Below are positions 8,069 to 16,691 of a stretch of 64,000 bases of DNA, one piece after another. The notes under the pieces were generated by a model. That model ran no database searches, was not told the origin of the DNA, and worked only from the letters and a program-made list of their open reading frames with translations. The first letter of the stretch is position 1, and each line of letters begins with the position of its first letter. Source of the stretch: Vagococcus fluvialis bH819 (GTDB lineage: Bacteria; Bacillota; Bacilli; Lactobacillales; Vagococcaceae); the NCBI RefSeq assembly GCF_900163795.1, contig NZ_FWFD01000008.1, positions 186,001-250,000 of the forward strand, read 5' to 3'. The position numbers were made by a program, and so were the translations under genes.

Positions 8069-9079
8069 TTAAAAATTCAAATAACTTGCCGGATCAAGAT
8101 ACCCTTGCCACATTTCTGTGCTAACTCCAAAATGTAGATGACTGCCTGTTGAATTCCCTGTACTTCCAACTAAGCCGATTAATTGTCCAGCTGTAACTAT
8201 CTCTCCTGATGTTGTATTAATACTGTTCAAATGAAAGTAACTCGTAAACAAATTATCTTCATGTTGAATAATCACATAATTCCCAGTCGATGAATTAAAA
8301 CCAGTGTCAACGACTGTTCCATTTTTAGCTGCTTTAACTGGTGAATTTTCAGCCATAGCTAAATCAATACCATCATGATGTTCTTCACCACGATTACCAA
8401 AAGGGCTACTAATACTATAACCTTCTACTGGCAAAATAAAAGTACTAGTACTATCAAAGACTACTTCTTCCTGAACATCAAGTGGTTGTATTTCCCATTG
8501 ATCAAATCGTGTTAAATTATTTGATTCAATAATTTCATTTAATTTTTGATCATATAATTTATCAGTTGAATAGCTTGTTTTTAATGAGGCTGTTGCCATC
8601 TCAAAAGTTTCAGCTTCTTTTTTATGGGCACCAGAAAACAAATCCCCATTTTCTTCTGTTCCATTGTTTAATAAAGAAACATAATCAGCCATGGATTCTT
8701 GATAATTTGAATATTTTCTAAACTCTATTTTATCAGGATTTTCTGAATCATCAGAAACGTAATAAAAGACAGACTCTTGTCCATACGAACCTTTCAATCC
8801 AAATAAATTATAGTTCGGAGATTGTGCTAAAACACTTTGACCATTACCAGATTCTAAAATTGCTTGGGCAATCATCACTGAGGCATACAAATCATTTTCT
8901 TGACCTAATAGACGAGCTCTTTCACCGATTGTATCAATCAAATGATTCGCCTCATGATTCTCCCACCTATTTTCTTGATTTTGATTATCGTCTAATTCAC
9001 TTGCTAAAGTTTTAGTACCCATTATACCTAACTGACCGACCAATAAAGTTAATACAACGTATTTTTTTATTTTTTTCAA
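8069..9079 (-). CDS. secreted peptidoglycan hydrolase: GH73 glucosaminidase plus M23 peptidase
   Basis: A 336-residue two-domain wall hydrolase. After a signal peptide ending TKTLA, residues about 35-190 form a GH73/LytF-like glucosaminidase (YASVMIAQAILESGNGQS, with the catalytic Glu in ILESG). Residues about 225-335 form an M23 metallopeptidase with HHDGIDLA and SHLHFG, the zinc ligands HxxxD and HxH. It would cut both glycan and peptide bonds. The start is TTG 9079 after GAGGAG. It has no anchor. Confidence 0.88.
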   Translation of the reverse strand: MKKIKKYVVLTLLVGQLGIMGTKTLASELDDNQNQENRWENHEANHLIDTIGERARLLGQENDLYASVMIAQAILESGNGQSVLAQSPNYNLFGLKGSYGQESVFYYVSDDSENPDKIEFRKYSNYQESMADYVSLLNNGTEENGDLFSGAHKKEAETFEMATASLKTSYSTDKLYDQKLNEIIESNNLTRFDQWEIQPLDVQEEVVFDSTSTFILPVEGYSISSPFGNRGEEHHDGIDLAMAENSPVKAAKNGTVVDTGFNSSTGNYVIIQHEDNLFTSYFHLNSINTTSGEIVTAGQLIGLVGSTGNSTGSHLHFGVSTEMWQGYLDPASYLNF

Positions 9080-9271
9080 AAATAACTCTCCTCTAAGATT
9101 TAGCAATGATTTGCTTTTTTTATTTCAATAACCATAGTTTACAGTTTTTTTAATGAAAAAAATGACAAATCCTGTCGTTTCATACTCCCTTTTTCTAAAA
9201 ATAATAGCGTACTTCCTTATTATTTCTCTTCAATTCGTTGTAGAATACTTACTTGATCATTTATATTAACG

Positions 9272-9307
9272 AAAAAAAAGAGACTGACAAAATTAAGTCA
9301 GCCTCTC
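9272..9307 (-). terminator. terminator of the trmL-recD2 operon
   Basis: On the minus strand AGAGGCTGAC and GTCAGTCTCT pair around TTAATTTT, followed by eight T. The stem begins at the recD2 stop codon. Confidence 0.9.
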
Positions 9308-11811
9308 TACATATAATCATAAGGTGTAACATCTTTCATACCTATCATCGGATCTACTTGATTACTATTTACCAACTCAAAAGTTAATTTAAAATCAATT
9401 ATTTTTTCATCTTCTTTAACTTCTTCAAATAAAGTCAAAGTCTCTTCTTTTACCGTATTTTTCTCTTCATTTGCTAATTCTTTTTTTACTTCTTCTGTTT
9501 TTTCTTCTTCATAAATTTTCAGCTGATTTTCTTGTTCTTCAAGCTGTTCTTTACCCTCAACTAGACGCTCTTTTAACGTTGTTTGCCTTGGAATCATTTC
9601 ACTTTCTATCGCTAATTGAAAAGCTTCCACTTCACCTAAAAGAATTAAAAAATCTTTACTTCTAGTAACAGCCGTGTAAATTAATTTTCTTTGAAGCATT
9701 CGTCCGTATTGCTTAACGAGAGGTAAAACAACCATCTTAAACTCACTACCTTGGGATTTATGAATCGAACATGCATAAGCTAAGGTAAATTTATTCCACT
9801 CTTGACGTTTATAAGTAACTTCTGTTTCATCAAAAAGTAAAACCATCTCATCTATCTTATCATCTGTATCTTTACCATACGTTATTCCCGTAATTTCTCC
9901 CATATCACCATTAAAGACATTAAATTCAGGACTATTGACTAAATGAAGAACTTTGTCACCGATTCGGTACACCTTGTCCAACCACTTCACTTCTTTTCTA
10001 GTCCCATCTTCATTATCATTTAATATTTCTTGCATTAATTGATTAAGACGATCAATTCCTGCCTTCCCTCGATACATGGGTGCTAGAACTTGCATTTCTT
10101 GGGAGGTAAACCCCTTATCCTTCGCTCTCAAAACAACTTGTTTCACTACAGATTCCATCTGATTAACAGAACATGGAATAAACGAGCGATCCTTTTGATT
10201 TTTTATCAAATCTTGGGGCATTTTTCCTGTCTTAATACTATGAGCAAGAGAAATAATTGTTGAACCATCTTCTTGGCGATAAATATCTGTCAATTCTCGT
10301 TTAGGTATTTCCTTAACAGCAAGTAAATCCGTTAAAACTTGACCCGGTCCGACAGAAGGTAACTGATCCTTATCTCCTACAAAAATTACTTGCATATTAT
10401 TAGGAATCGATTTTAGCAGCGTATTAGCCAGCCAAGTATCTACCATCGACATTTCATCAACAATTAATAACCCACCTTCTAAATCCTTTGCTTCATCTAG
10501 AACTTCCTTTTCTCGGCCTGTTAAACCAAGCAAACGATGGATGGTACTAGCAGATAATCCTGTCATTTCATTCATACGTTTAGCAGCTCGGCCTGTTGGT
10601 GCTGCTAGGAGAATCGGAAATACTTCTTGTGTATAGTCATTAGGATCGAGAGATAAACCATTTAATTCAGCAAACAACGTCACAATCCCATTAACGACAG
10701 TTGTTTTCCCTGTCCCTGGTCCACCTGTCAAAATAAAAAAAGGCGAAGTGATTGCTTCTTTTATAGCTTGAGTTTGCGATTCTCCATAACTAATATCAAA
10801 TAATTTTTCAATAACTTTTATTTGGTTATTGATTTCTTTTTGTGGATAAGAAATTTCTTTCTTTCGTTTTAATAATCGTTTAATTGAAGTCGTGATTCCG
10901 ACTTCTGAAAAATACAGTGATTTCTCATATAGTTTGGTTCCCTCTTGAATGATAATGCCTTCTTCTGATAAATGAATAATTTCATCTGCAATACTGGCAG
11001 GATTAATTTCAAAAGGACGACTACTTTCCAGAGTCATTAAAGCAACTTCTAGCAATTGCTTAGCTTCCATATAAGTATTACCAGTATTTAAGCAACTTTG
11101 AAACAATTCATGAACAATAGCTGCCCTAATTCTTTGAGGGGAATCTGCTTTAATTCCGATTCGTTCTGCTAAAGCATCTGCTTTTTTAAAACCAACGCCT
11201 TCAATATCTTCAACTAATTGATAAGGATTTTCATTAATCATTTTTAACGTTTCTTCTTTATAAAACTGGTAGATTGAAAATGCTAGCTGATTTCCAAATC
11301 CATATTGATTTAAACCAACAATAATTTGTTCCATTCCATAATTTGCTTTTAATGTTTCAACGATCATTTTTCTTTTTTTATCATTCAATCCTTTGATTTC
11401 AAGGAGATATTCTGGATCTTCAATAATTTTATCAATCGCATCTTCACCTAATAAATCAATAATGCTCTCAGCCGTTTTTTTCCCAATCCCAGGAAATTTA
11501 TCACTGGATAGATAATTAATTAATCCTGAAAGAGAGGTTGGTTTATCTTGTTGGTAGCTATCAACTTTTAATTGTTCTCCGTATCTTGGGTGATTTACTA
11601 TGTCACCATAAAAACGGTATAATTCATCTTCTTGAATCTGACCAAATGTTCCTGTTACCACAATTTCTTGTGCTGTATAGGAAGAATTTGTTTCTTTCAC
11701 GTTAACTAAAAGTACTTTGTAAAAATTGGTTGCATTTTCAAAAAAAGTGGTTACAACTTGCCCCACTATATAATTTTTTTCAATTTCTTCTTCATTAAAA
11801 ATAAGCGCCAA
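9307..11811 (-). CDS. recD2: SF1 DNA helicase RecD2
   Basis: An 834-residue 5'-3' DNA helicase of the RecD2/TraA type found in bacteria lacking RecBCD. The N-terminal part has OB-like and helix-hairpin-helix segments (FPGIGKKTAESIIDLLG). The motor has Walker A LTGGPGTGKTT (about residue 362), Walker B LLIVDEMSMVD, GDKDQLPSVGPGQVL, and motif VI SIHKSQGSEF..YTAVTRSK. A Glu/Lys-rich tail of about 100 residues follows. It is the last gene of an operon with trmL and a phosphatase. Confidence 0.95.
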   Translation of the reverse strand: MALIFNEEEIEKNYIVGQVVTTFFENATNFYKVLLVNVKETNSSYTAQEIVVTGTFGQIQEDELYRFYGDIVNHPRYGEQLKVDSYQQDKPTSLSGLINYLSSDKFPGIGKKTAESIIDLLGEDAIDKIIEDPEYLLEIKGLNDKKRKMIVETLKANYGMEQIIVGLNQYGFGNQLAFSIYQFYKEETLKMINENPYQLVEDIEGVGFKKADALAERIGIKADSPQRIRAAIVHELFQSCLNTGNTYMEAKQLLEVALMTLESSRPFEINPASIADEIIHLSEEGIIIQEGTKLYEKSLYFSEVGITTSIKRLLKRKKEISYPQKEINNQIKVIEKLFDISYGESQTQAIKEAITSPFFILTGGPGTGKTTVVNGIVTLFAELNGLSLDPNDYTQEVFPILLAAPTGRAAKRMNEMTGLSASTIHRLLGLTGREKEVLDEAKDLEGGLLIVDEMSMVDTWLANTLLKSIPNNMQVIFVGDKDQLPSVGPGQVLTDLLAVKEIPKRELTDIYRQEDGSTIISLAHSIKTGKMPQDLIKNQKDRSFIPCSVNQMESVVKQVVLRAKDKGFTSQEMQVLAPMYRGKAGIDRLNQLMQEILNDNEDGTRKEVKWLDKVYRIGDKVLHLVNSPEFNVFNGDMGEITGITYGKDTDDKIDEMVLLFDETEVTYKRQEWNKFTLAYACSIHKSQGSEFKMVVLPLVKQYGRMLQRKLIYTAVTRSKDFLILLGEVEAFQLAIESEMIPRQTTLKERLVEGKEQLEEQENQLKIYEEEKTEEVKKELANEEKNTVKEETLTLFEEVKEDEKIIDFKLTFELVNSNQVDPMIGMKDVTPYDYM

Positions 11812-11824
11812 CCTCCTTTCTTTT

Positions 11825-12448
11825 TTATTTATTTAAGTATGAACCATCATTCCATAATTCTAAAGTAAATTTTCCATTTGTGTAATCAACAATGCTTAAA
11901 CTATTATTCGTTAAACCGCCTTGTCTTCTAAGATCTACCAGGGGTGTTCCTATTAAAGTCTGAATACAAGCACCTAATGTTACACCATGACTAACAAACA
12001 GAATCGGACCTTGCTCAGCCTCTTCAATAGCTTGCTTCACAATATTAGTACTTCTTTCTAACATGTCTTGATAAACTTCTCCCTGAAATTTTTCAGAAGA
12101 ATATTGGCTAGGGTCATTTCTTAAGGCCCACATTTCTTTAGCATATTTTTCACGACTATCAATAATTTTAGTCCCTTCAAGTTCCCCTAAACCTAGTTCT
12201 TTTAAAGCATCTGAATATATAATTTCAGGACAATTAGTTAGTTGTTCACAAATACCTTCTGCTGTTTTACTTGCTCGTACCATAGGGCTTGAATAAATAG
12301 CTTCGAAAGAAATATTCTTTAAGTGGGTTCCTAGCTTTTCAATTTCTTTGTAACTCTCCGGTAGTAACGGTGAATCCCCCTCTCTACCTTGAAATCGCAT
12401 CTCTTTATTCCATTCTGTTTTACCATGCCTTGTAAAATATAATTTCAT
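11825..12448 (-). CDS. histidine phosphatase family protein
   Basis: A 207-residue phosphoglycerate-mutase-like phosphatase. The RHG motif is present in YFTRHGKTEWN, with the phosphohistidine at about residue 8. The second His is in LFVSHGVTLG near residue 153, and Arg in YSSPMVRASKTA and Glu in LGLGELEG complete the active site. It is 13 bases from recD2 and 15 from trmL, so cotranscribed. The substrate is unknown; the family includes sugar-phosphate, cofactor and nucleotide phosphatases. Confidence 0.9.
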   Translation of the reverse strand: MKLYFTRHGKTEWNKEMRFQGREGDSPLLPESYKEIEKLGTHLKNISFEAIYSSPMVRASKTAEGICEQLTNCPEIIYSDALKELGLGELEGTKIIDSREKYAKEMWALRNDPSQYSSEKFQGEVYQDMLERSTNIVKQAIEEAEQGPILFVSHGVTLGACIQTLIGTPLVDLRRQGGLTNNSLSIVDYTNGKFTLELWNDGSYLNK

Positions 12449-12463
12449 TTGCTCACACCTCTT

Positions 12464-12967
12464 TTAGCTAAGTTTATCGTTATCGTAGATATGGGTTCTC
12501 TCTAAGTTCGGGAAATCTTGTTGTTTTAAAGCTTCATAGATAACTAAAGCAGCCGTATTAGATAGATTTAACGAACGAACGTGTTCATCATTCATTGGTA
12601 TACGGATACAATTTTTTTCATATTCTCTCATAAAATCTTCTGGTAATCCCGTTGTTTCCTTACCAAAAATAAAATAATGATCCAATCCATCATCGTAATT
12701 AACCTCACTGTATGTTTGACGAGCAAACTTACTAACTAAATGAAGATTTTCTCCTTCAATGCTTGTTAAGAAAGCTTCCAGATTCGGGTAATATTTAATG
12801 TTAACATCATGCCAATAATCTAATCCCGCTCTTTTTAATTGTTTATCATCTGTGGAAAAGCCCAGTGGTTCAATTAAATGAAGAGGTGTATTAGTTGCTG
12901 CACATGTGCGTGCAATGTTTCCCGTATTAGCAGGAATTTGAGGTTCAAATAAAACGATATGATTCAT
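12464..12967 (-). CDS. trmL: tRNA (cytidine/uridine(34)-2'-O)-methyltransferase TrmL
   Basis: A 167-residue SPOUT methyltransferase that methylates the wobble ribose of certain leucine tRNAs. Signatures are [18 protein letters not shown] at the N-terminus, the knot motif [27 protein letters not shown] at the C-terminus, and the spaced LKRAGLDYW. Length is normal. It is the first gene of the operon and is preceded by a structured leader. Confidence 0.95.
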   Translation of the reverse strand: MNHIVLFEPQIPANTGNIARTCAATNTPLHLIEPLGFSTDDKQLKRAGLDYWHDVNIKYYPNLEAFLTSIEGENLHLVSKFARQTYSEVNYDDGLDHYFIFGKETTGLPEDFMREYEKNCIRIPMNDEHVRSLNLSNTAALVIYEALKQQDFPNLERTHIYDNDKLS

Positions 12968-13020
12968 ATATTTATCTTCTTTCTATAGTAAGTTTATTTA
13001 TTTTAAAGGTCATTTTTACG

Positions 13021-13137
13021 TAAAAAAAAACGTATCGCCTCGGTGTCAATTCACTGCGAGTCGTTACGTTGATGGGAGCCATCCCTCAACACCTTTTATC
13101 AGAACAGGAATCTGATAAAAAACTTTGAAAATGACTT
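13021..13137 (-). ncRNA. structured small RNA or attenuator leader upstream of trmL
   Basis: A consensus promoter is followed by about 115 bases that fold into three hairpins on the minus strand. The first is TTTTATCAGA/TCTGATAAAA (10 bp, loop TTCCTGT), the second GTTGAGGGA/TCCCATCAAC. The third pairs CGTA..CG..CTCG with CGAG..CG..TACG and runs into nine T, a clear Rho-independent terminator. It ends about 55 bases before trmL. It could be a free small RNA or a leader that terminates before the operon. It matches no RNA family I can name. Confidence 0.65.
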
Positions 13138-13143
13138 GACCAC

Positions 13144-13172
13144 AGTATAGCACCTATTACAGATTAAAACAA
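13144..13172 (-). promoter_or_regulatory. promoter of the trmL leader RNA
   Basis: TTGTTT and TATACT separated by 17 bases, read on the minus strand, about 7 bases before the first transcribed hairpin region. Confidence 0.7.
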
Positions 13173-13190
13173 CTTAGAATGTGAAAATTA

Positions 13191-14051
13191 CTACTTTTTT
13201 CCAACCAGAATTTTCACATCTATGGTTAACTCTTTAAAAGGATGTGCTTTGGCATAAGCTTTAGCTTTTTCTGAAGCGCCCCAGTTAATGGGAGACATTT
13301 TCAAAATATCTTCATAATCTTCTGGTACCACTGGATATTTATAAGTAAGGTGTTTTTCTTTCACTAAATTCACATCTTTTTTGAATTTTTCATAAACATT
13401 TTCATTAGAATAACTTTGTTTTTCTGGATTATCATGATAAAAAACCTCTCGCATTTCTGTTAAATAAAAAGCATCCGGAATCACTTTGATTACTTGACCA
13501 CCAGGTTTTAAGACACGAAGCATTTCTTCATAATGACTAGGTGAAAAAATATTTAATAAAGTTGAGATACTTTCATTCTTAAAAGGCATATCAGTGACAT
13601 CACCAGTAAAGAAAAAAGCATCTTCCGAAAAATCACTTCCTAATTGAACACCTTCCTTAGATAGATCAAAGCCTAAATAGTTAGCTTGATCGTTAAAATC
13701 AGTTACTAAACGATCAATAAAGCTTCCTTCTCCACAACCCATATCGACAATATAATCCTTTTTTGTTTCCTGTTCTAAAAGTAAACTTATTTCCTCCATG
13801 ATTGGTAAGTATAAATCTTTTTGAATCATTTTGCGTCTACTTACTAACATCTCTTTGTCATAATCACTTGTCATATGATGGTCCGGAAAATGAATTGTTC
13901 CTTTTTTAGATAAATCGAATCGATGATTATTTTGACAAATCATTGTATTTCCAGAAATTTCTACAAATGTCCCTTGGCATTTTGTGCATTGAAAAATAGC
14001 TAAATGCTCCTCCACAAATTCCCGTCCGTAATCAATTTTTTTCTTTAGCAT
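13191..14051 (-). CDS. rlmA: 23S rRNA (guanine-N1)-methyltransferase RlmA
   Basis: A 286-residue SAM-dependent enzyme that methylates a guanine in helix 35 of 23S rRNA; Gram-positive RlmAII acts on G748, next to the tylosin site. The N-terminal zinc ribbon is FQCTKCQGTF...MICQNNHRFD, followed by SKKGTIHF. The SAM motif is YIVDMGCGEGSFIDRL. The start is ATG 14051 or the GTG just before it, after AAGGGAG. It is a single gene, divergent from cutC. Confidence 0.9.
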   Translation of the reverse strand: MLKKKIDYGREFVEEHLAIFQCTKCQGTFVEISGNTMICQNNHRFDLSKKGTIHFPDHHMTSDYDKEMLVSRRKMIQKDLYLPIMEEISLLLEQETKKDYIVDMGCGEGSFIDRLVTDFNDQANYLGFDLSKEGVQLGSDFSEDAFFFTGDVTDMPFKNESISTLLNIFSPSHYEEMLRVLKPGGQVIKVIPDAFYLTEMREVFYHDNPEKQSYSNENVYEKFKKDVNLVKEKHLTYKYPVVPEDYEDILKMSPINWGASEKAKAYAKAHPFKELTIDVKILVGKK

Positions 14052-14173
14052 CACTTTTTTACTCCCTTGTTCCATATTATTATTCTTATTCTATCATAAA
14101 AAATAAGTAATCAGTACTAGCTTTATGCTATACTGTTCTTAAATTAACTTTAGATATATTGGAGGATTAACTC

Positions 14174-14818
14174 GTGATTATAAAAGAATTTTGTGCTGAA
14201 AACTTTACCGATATCCCAAGTGCGATTGCATCAGGTGCTAGTCGTATTGAACTTTGCGATAACTTAAGTGTAGGTGGCACAACTGTTAGTAAAGGTGTTA
14301 TGACTGAAACTATTGCTTACTGTAGTGATAAATCTGTTCCTGTTATGGCAATAATTCGCCCACGTGGCGGTAACTTTATCTATACAGATACTGAAATTAA
14401 AATTATGGAAAATGATATTTACGAAGCAAAAAATTTAGGTGTCGATGGCATTGTTATTGGTTGTTTAAATGAATCAAATTGGATTGATGAAGAAGCGCTA
14501 AATATTTTACTTGATGCCGCAGATGGTTTGCAAATCACGTTTCACATGGCTTTTGATGCTATGAATCGTGACAATCAATTTTTAGCAATTGATTGGTTAT
14601 CTGAACGTAATGTAGATCGTATTCTAACTCATGGCGGCATGAGTGGCACACCAATTGAGCAAAATTTAGAGTATATTAATGATCTCATTTCTTATGCTAA
14701 CAACAGAATTACTATTCTACCTGGTGGCGGTATTAACCATGAAAATGTTGACTCTGTCGTGAATTTCTTACAAGTTAAAGAAATTCACGGTACCAAAATT
14801 GTTGCTTTCCAATTTTAA
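14174..14818 (+). CDS. cutC: CutC family protein
   Basis: A 214-residue TIM-barrel protein of the CutC family. Motifs are KEFCAENFTDIPSAIASGASRIELCDNLSVGGTT at the start, MAIIRPRGG, FHMAFD and LPGGGI. The family was linked to copper handling in E. coli, though that role is disputed elsewhere, and no metal gene lies nearby. The start is GTG after GGAGG. The length is shorter than the usual 210-250 only slightly, and the C-terminus ends EIHGTKIVAF as in homologues. Confidence 0.9.
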   Translation: MIIKEFCAENFTDIPSAIASGASRIELCDNLSVGGTTVSKGVMTETIAYCSDKSVPVMAIIRPRGGNFIYTDTEIKIMENDIYEAKNLGVDGIVIGCLNESNWIDEEALNILLDAADGLQITFHMAFDAMNRDNQFLAIDWLSERNVDRILTHGGMSGTPIEQNLEYINDLISYANNRITILPGGGINHENVDSVVNFLQVKEIHGTKIVAFQF

Positions 14819-14848
14819 ATTAAAATAGTTATTGGTGACATAAAAATA

Positions 14849-14896
14849 AGCCCATTCACAAAAACAATATATTTTTGTGAATGGGCCTTTTTTTTG
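14849..14896. terminator. terminator after cutC
   Basis: GCCCATTCACAAAAA and TTTTTGTGAATGGGC pair around CAATATA and are followed by eight T. Confidence 0.93.
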
Positions 14897-14949
14897 GGGA
14901 AAACTACTGTCAATAATCAACGTCAATTTTCTTCTAAATTTTCTTCTAT

Positions 14950-15675
14950 TTAATTAAATGTGATTTCTGTCCAGCCTATTTTAAATCCAGAATTTATCGC
15001 AACATTCATTGAGTTTATATGAGAAAAAGAGGTACTATAAACAATCAATACATTCGGTTGATCAAATAATATTTTTGAAGTTAAGCCACGGACCAACTCA
15101 GTTGCAATACCTTGTTTTTCAAACTGATGATCTAACACCTCTATACCAATTTCCCATGTATACTTTCCATTCCAATTAGCTCCACAGATAGCTTTTAATT
15201 CATTTCCCTCATAATAAGCTAGACCTATTTGATCCGGATCATTTTCTGAATAGCAAAAAGCTTCAGTTATTCTTTTATTTTCCTTAAAATTGGGAATATC
15301 TTCTTTTTTAATGAATACAAATCTTTCATTCCAATTATCCGTTATTATTTTTTCTTTTATGGGGATGAAAAAAGGATTAATTGATTCTATTTTTAAATCA
15401 AACTCTGCTAATTCAGCCTTTAATTCTTGTAAGTTTTTAATTTCTAAAAACCAATCAGATTTTTTTTGATTATATTTAGATTTTAACTTTTGAGTTAATC
15501 TATCTTCTTCCGTTCGAACATATACTTTTCCATCGTAACAAACGATACTTCCTTTAGACCTAGCCCTATATCTTGAGCGATTATCACTTTTATACGTTAC
15601 AAAAGTGTTTTTATCGAGGGCTTCTACTGGACAATTAAAATCAACTGAAAATTGTTTTTTTATTAACTCTTTCAT
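14950..15675 (-). CDS. GNAT family N-acetyltransferase (long N-terminal extension)
   Basis: A 241-residue protein. The C-terminal 90 residues look like a GNAT fold: EIGIEVLDHQFEKQGIATELVRGL (CoA loop QKQGIA-type) and HINSMNVAINSGFKIGWTE. The first 140 residues resemble no domain I can name. It sits 20 bases after corA with GGAGGAT before ATG 15675, so it is likely the last gene of the mgtE-corA run. A longer open frame into corA has no start site. The substrate is unknown. Confidence 0.8.
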   Translation of the reverse strand: MKELIKKQFSVDFNCPVEALDKNTFVTYKSDNRSRYRARSKGSIVCYDGKVYVRTEEDRLTQKLKSKYNQKKSDWFLEIKNLQELKAELAEFDLKIESINPFFIPIKEKIITDNWNERFVFIKKEDIPNFKENKRITEAFCYSENDPDQIGLAYYEGNELKAICGANWNGKYTWEIGIEVLDHQFEKQGIATELVRGLTSKILFDQPNVLIVYSTSFSHINSMNVAINSGFKIGWTEITFN

Positions 15676-15695
15676 CTGCCTATCCTCCAAAATAA

Positions 15696-16601
15696 CTACA
15701 TTTTCCGATTTCTCTTCAGACCTAATAATAACCAGCCAATCAAAATAACTGACAGGATGATCAAATAAATCCACCCATACTTACTATCTAATTCGGGTAG
15801 GTGAATATTCATACCAAAAAAACCAGTTATCAGTGTTGGTATTGCCAGAGCCAAAGACCAAACTGTTAAAAATTTCATTGTGTCATTCAAATTATTATTC
15901 ATAATACTATCAAAAATTTGTGATATTTTATTGACTATTTTTGCTTCCAGATTAGTCATATGATCGATTTGTTCTGCTTCTATTAGAGCATCCTCTAATC
16001 GTTCTTTTTCTTCTGGTGAGAATGTTTGACCAAAGCGAGATTTTTCTAATAGATTTAAAACATCCACATTACTTTCTGTCGCACTCACAAAAAAAGTCAA
16101 TGTTTGTTGTAAGTATGAAAGTTTAATTAAATCACGATTGGTTAATCTTTTTGTTAATAAATCATCCAATTTATGTCTTTCTTTTGTCATTTCTCTGAGT
16201 ACTGGAATATAGCTATCAACCAAATCATTTATACCTTCTAACATAAAGGTCGTCGCTGTGCAATCTCGATCATCGCCTATCATTTCATAGAGGCCTTTAT
16301 GTTCAAGGCATATTTCTCCTTCATTAAAAGTAAAAATAGTATTATGGCCAATTAAAAAACTAACGGGTCTTGAAATATAGCGGTTTTGCTTATCTAATTT
16401 CGTTGGAACATGTAGTATCACTAAATCTAAGCCTTCTACTGGGTCGTGAATATAATTACTTTGTTCATAAATATCTGTCACATAATCTAATATTTCTAAC
16501 GGAATATCATAATCTGTCAGAATAACATTTTTTTCATGTTCTGTTATTTGGTGAGTCTCTACCCACTTTAACGCACTATTTATTTTATGTTCTAGCAGCA
16601 T
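15696..16601 (-). CDS. corA: CorA family magnesium transporter
   Basis: A 301-residue divalent-cation channel of the CorA family. The cytoplasmic N-terminal domain and long helices lead to two C-terminal membrane helices. The selectivity loop motif GMN is present in TGFFGMNIHLPEL (about residue 262). The C-terminus is the short positive tail LKRNRKM. It follows mgtE, another magnesium channel, so the pair probably serves Mg2+ balance. A weak terminator lies in the 90-base gap between them. Confidence 0.92.
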   Translation of the reverse strand: MLLEHKINSALKWVETHQITEHEKNVILTDYDIPLEILDYVTDIYEQSNYIHDPVEGLDLVILHVPTKLDKQNRYISRPVSFLIGHNTIFTFNEGEICLEHKGLYEMIGDDRDCTATTFMLEGINDLVDSYIPVLREMTKERHKLDDLLTKRLTNRDLIKLSYLQQTLTFFVSATESNVDVLNLLEKSRFGQTFSPEEKERLEDALIEAEQIDHMTNLEAKIVNKISQIFDSIMNNNLNDTMKFLTVWSLALAIPTLITGFFGMNIHLPELDSKYGWIYLIILSVILIGWLLLGLKRNRKM

Positions 16602-16640
16602 TACGTTTCACCTCTAATGTCTTTTCCTATATTTTAGCAC

Positions 16641-16682
16641 AAAAAAATAGAAGGTAATTTATAAAAAAACGATTCCTTCTAC
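16641..16682 (-). terminator. terminator after mgtE
   Basis: On the minus strand TAGAAGG and CCTTCTA pair around an A+T-rich loop and are followed by TTTTTTTG. It is a modest 7-bp stem. Confidence 0.55.
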
Positions 16683-16691
16683 TAATTATTA

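Noticed and set aside
13021-13100. GACACCGAG-containing hairpin considered as a tracrRNA
   Set aside because: The likeness to the tracrRNA tail is a few bases only; there is no Cas9 gene, repeat or anti-repeat in the window.
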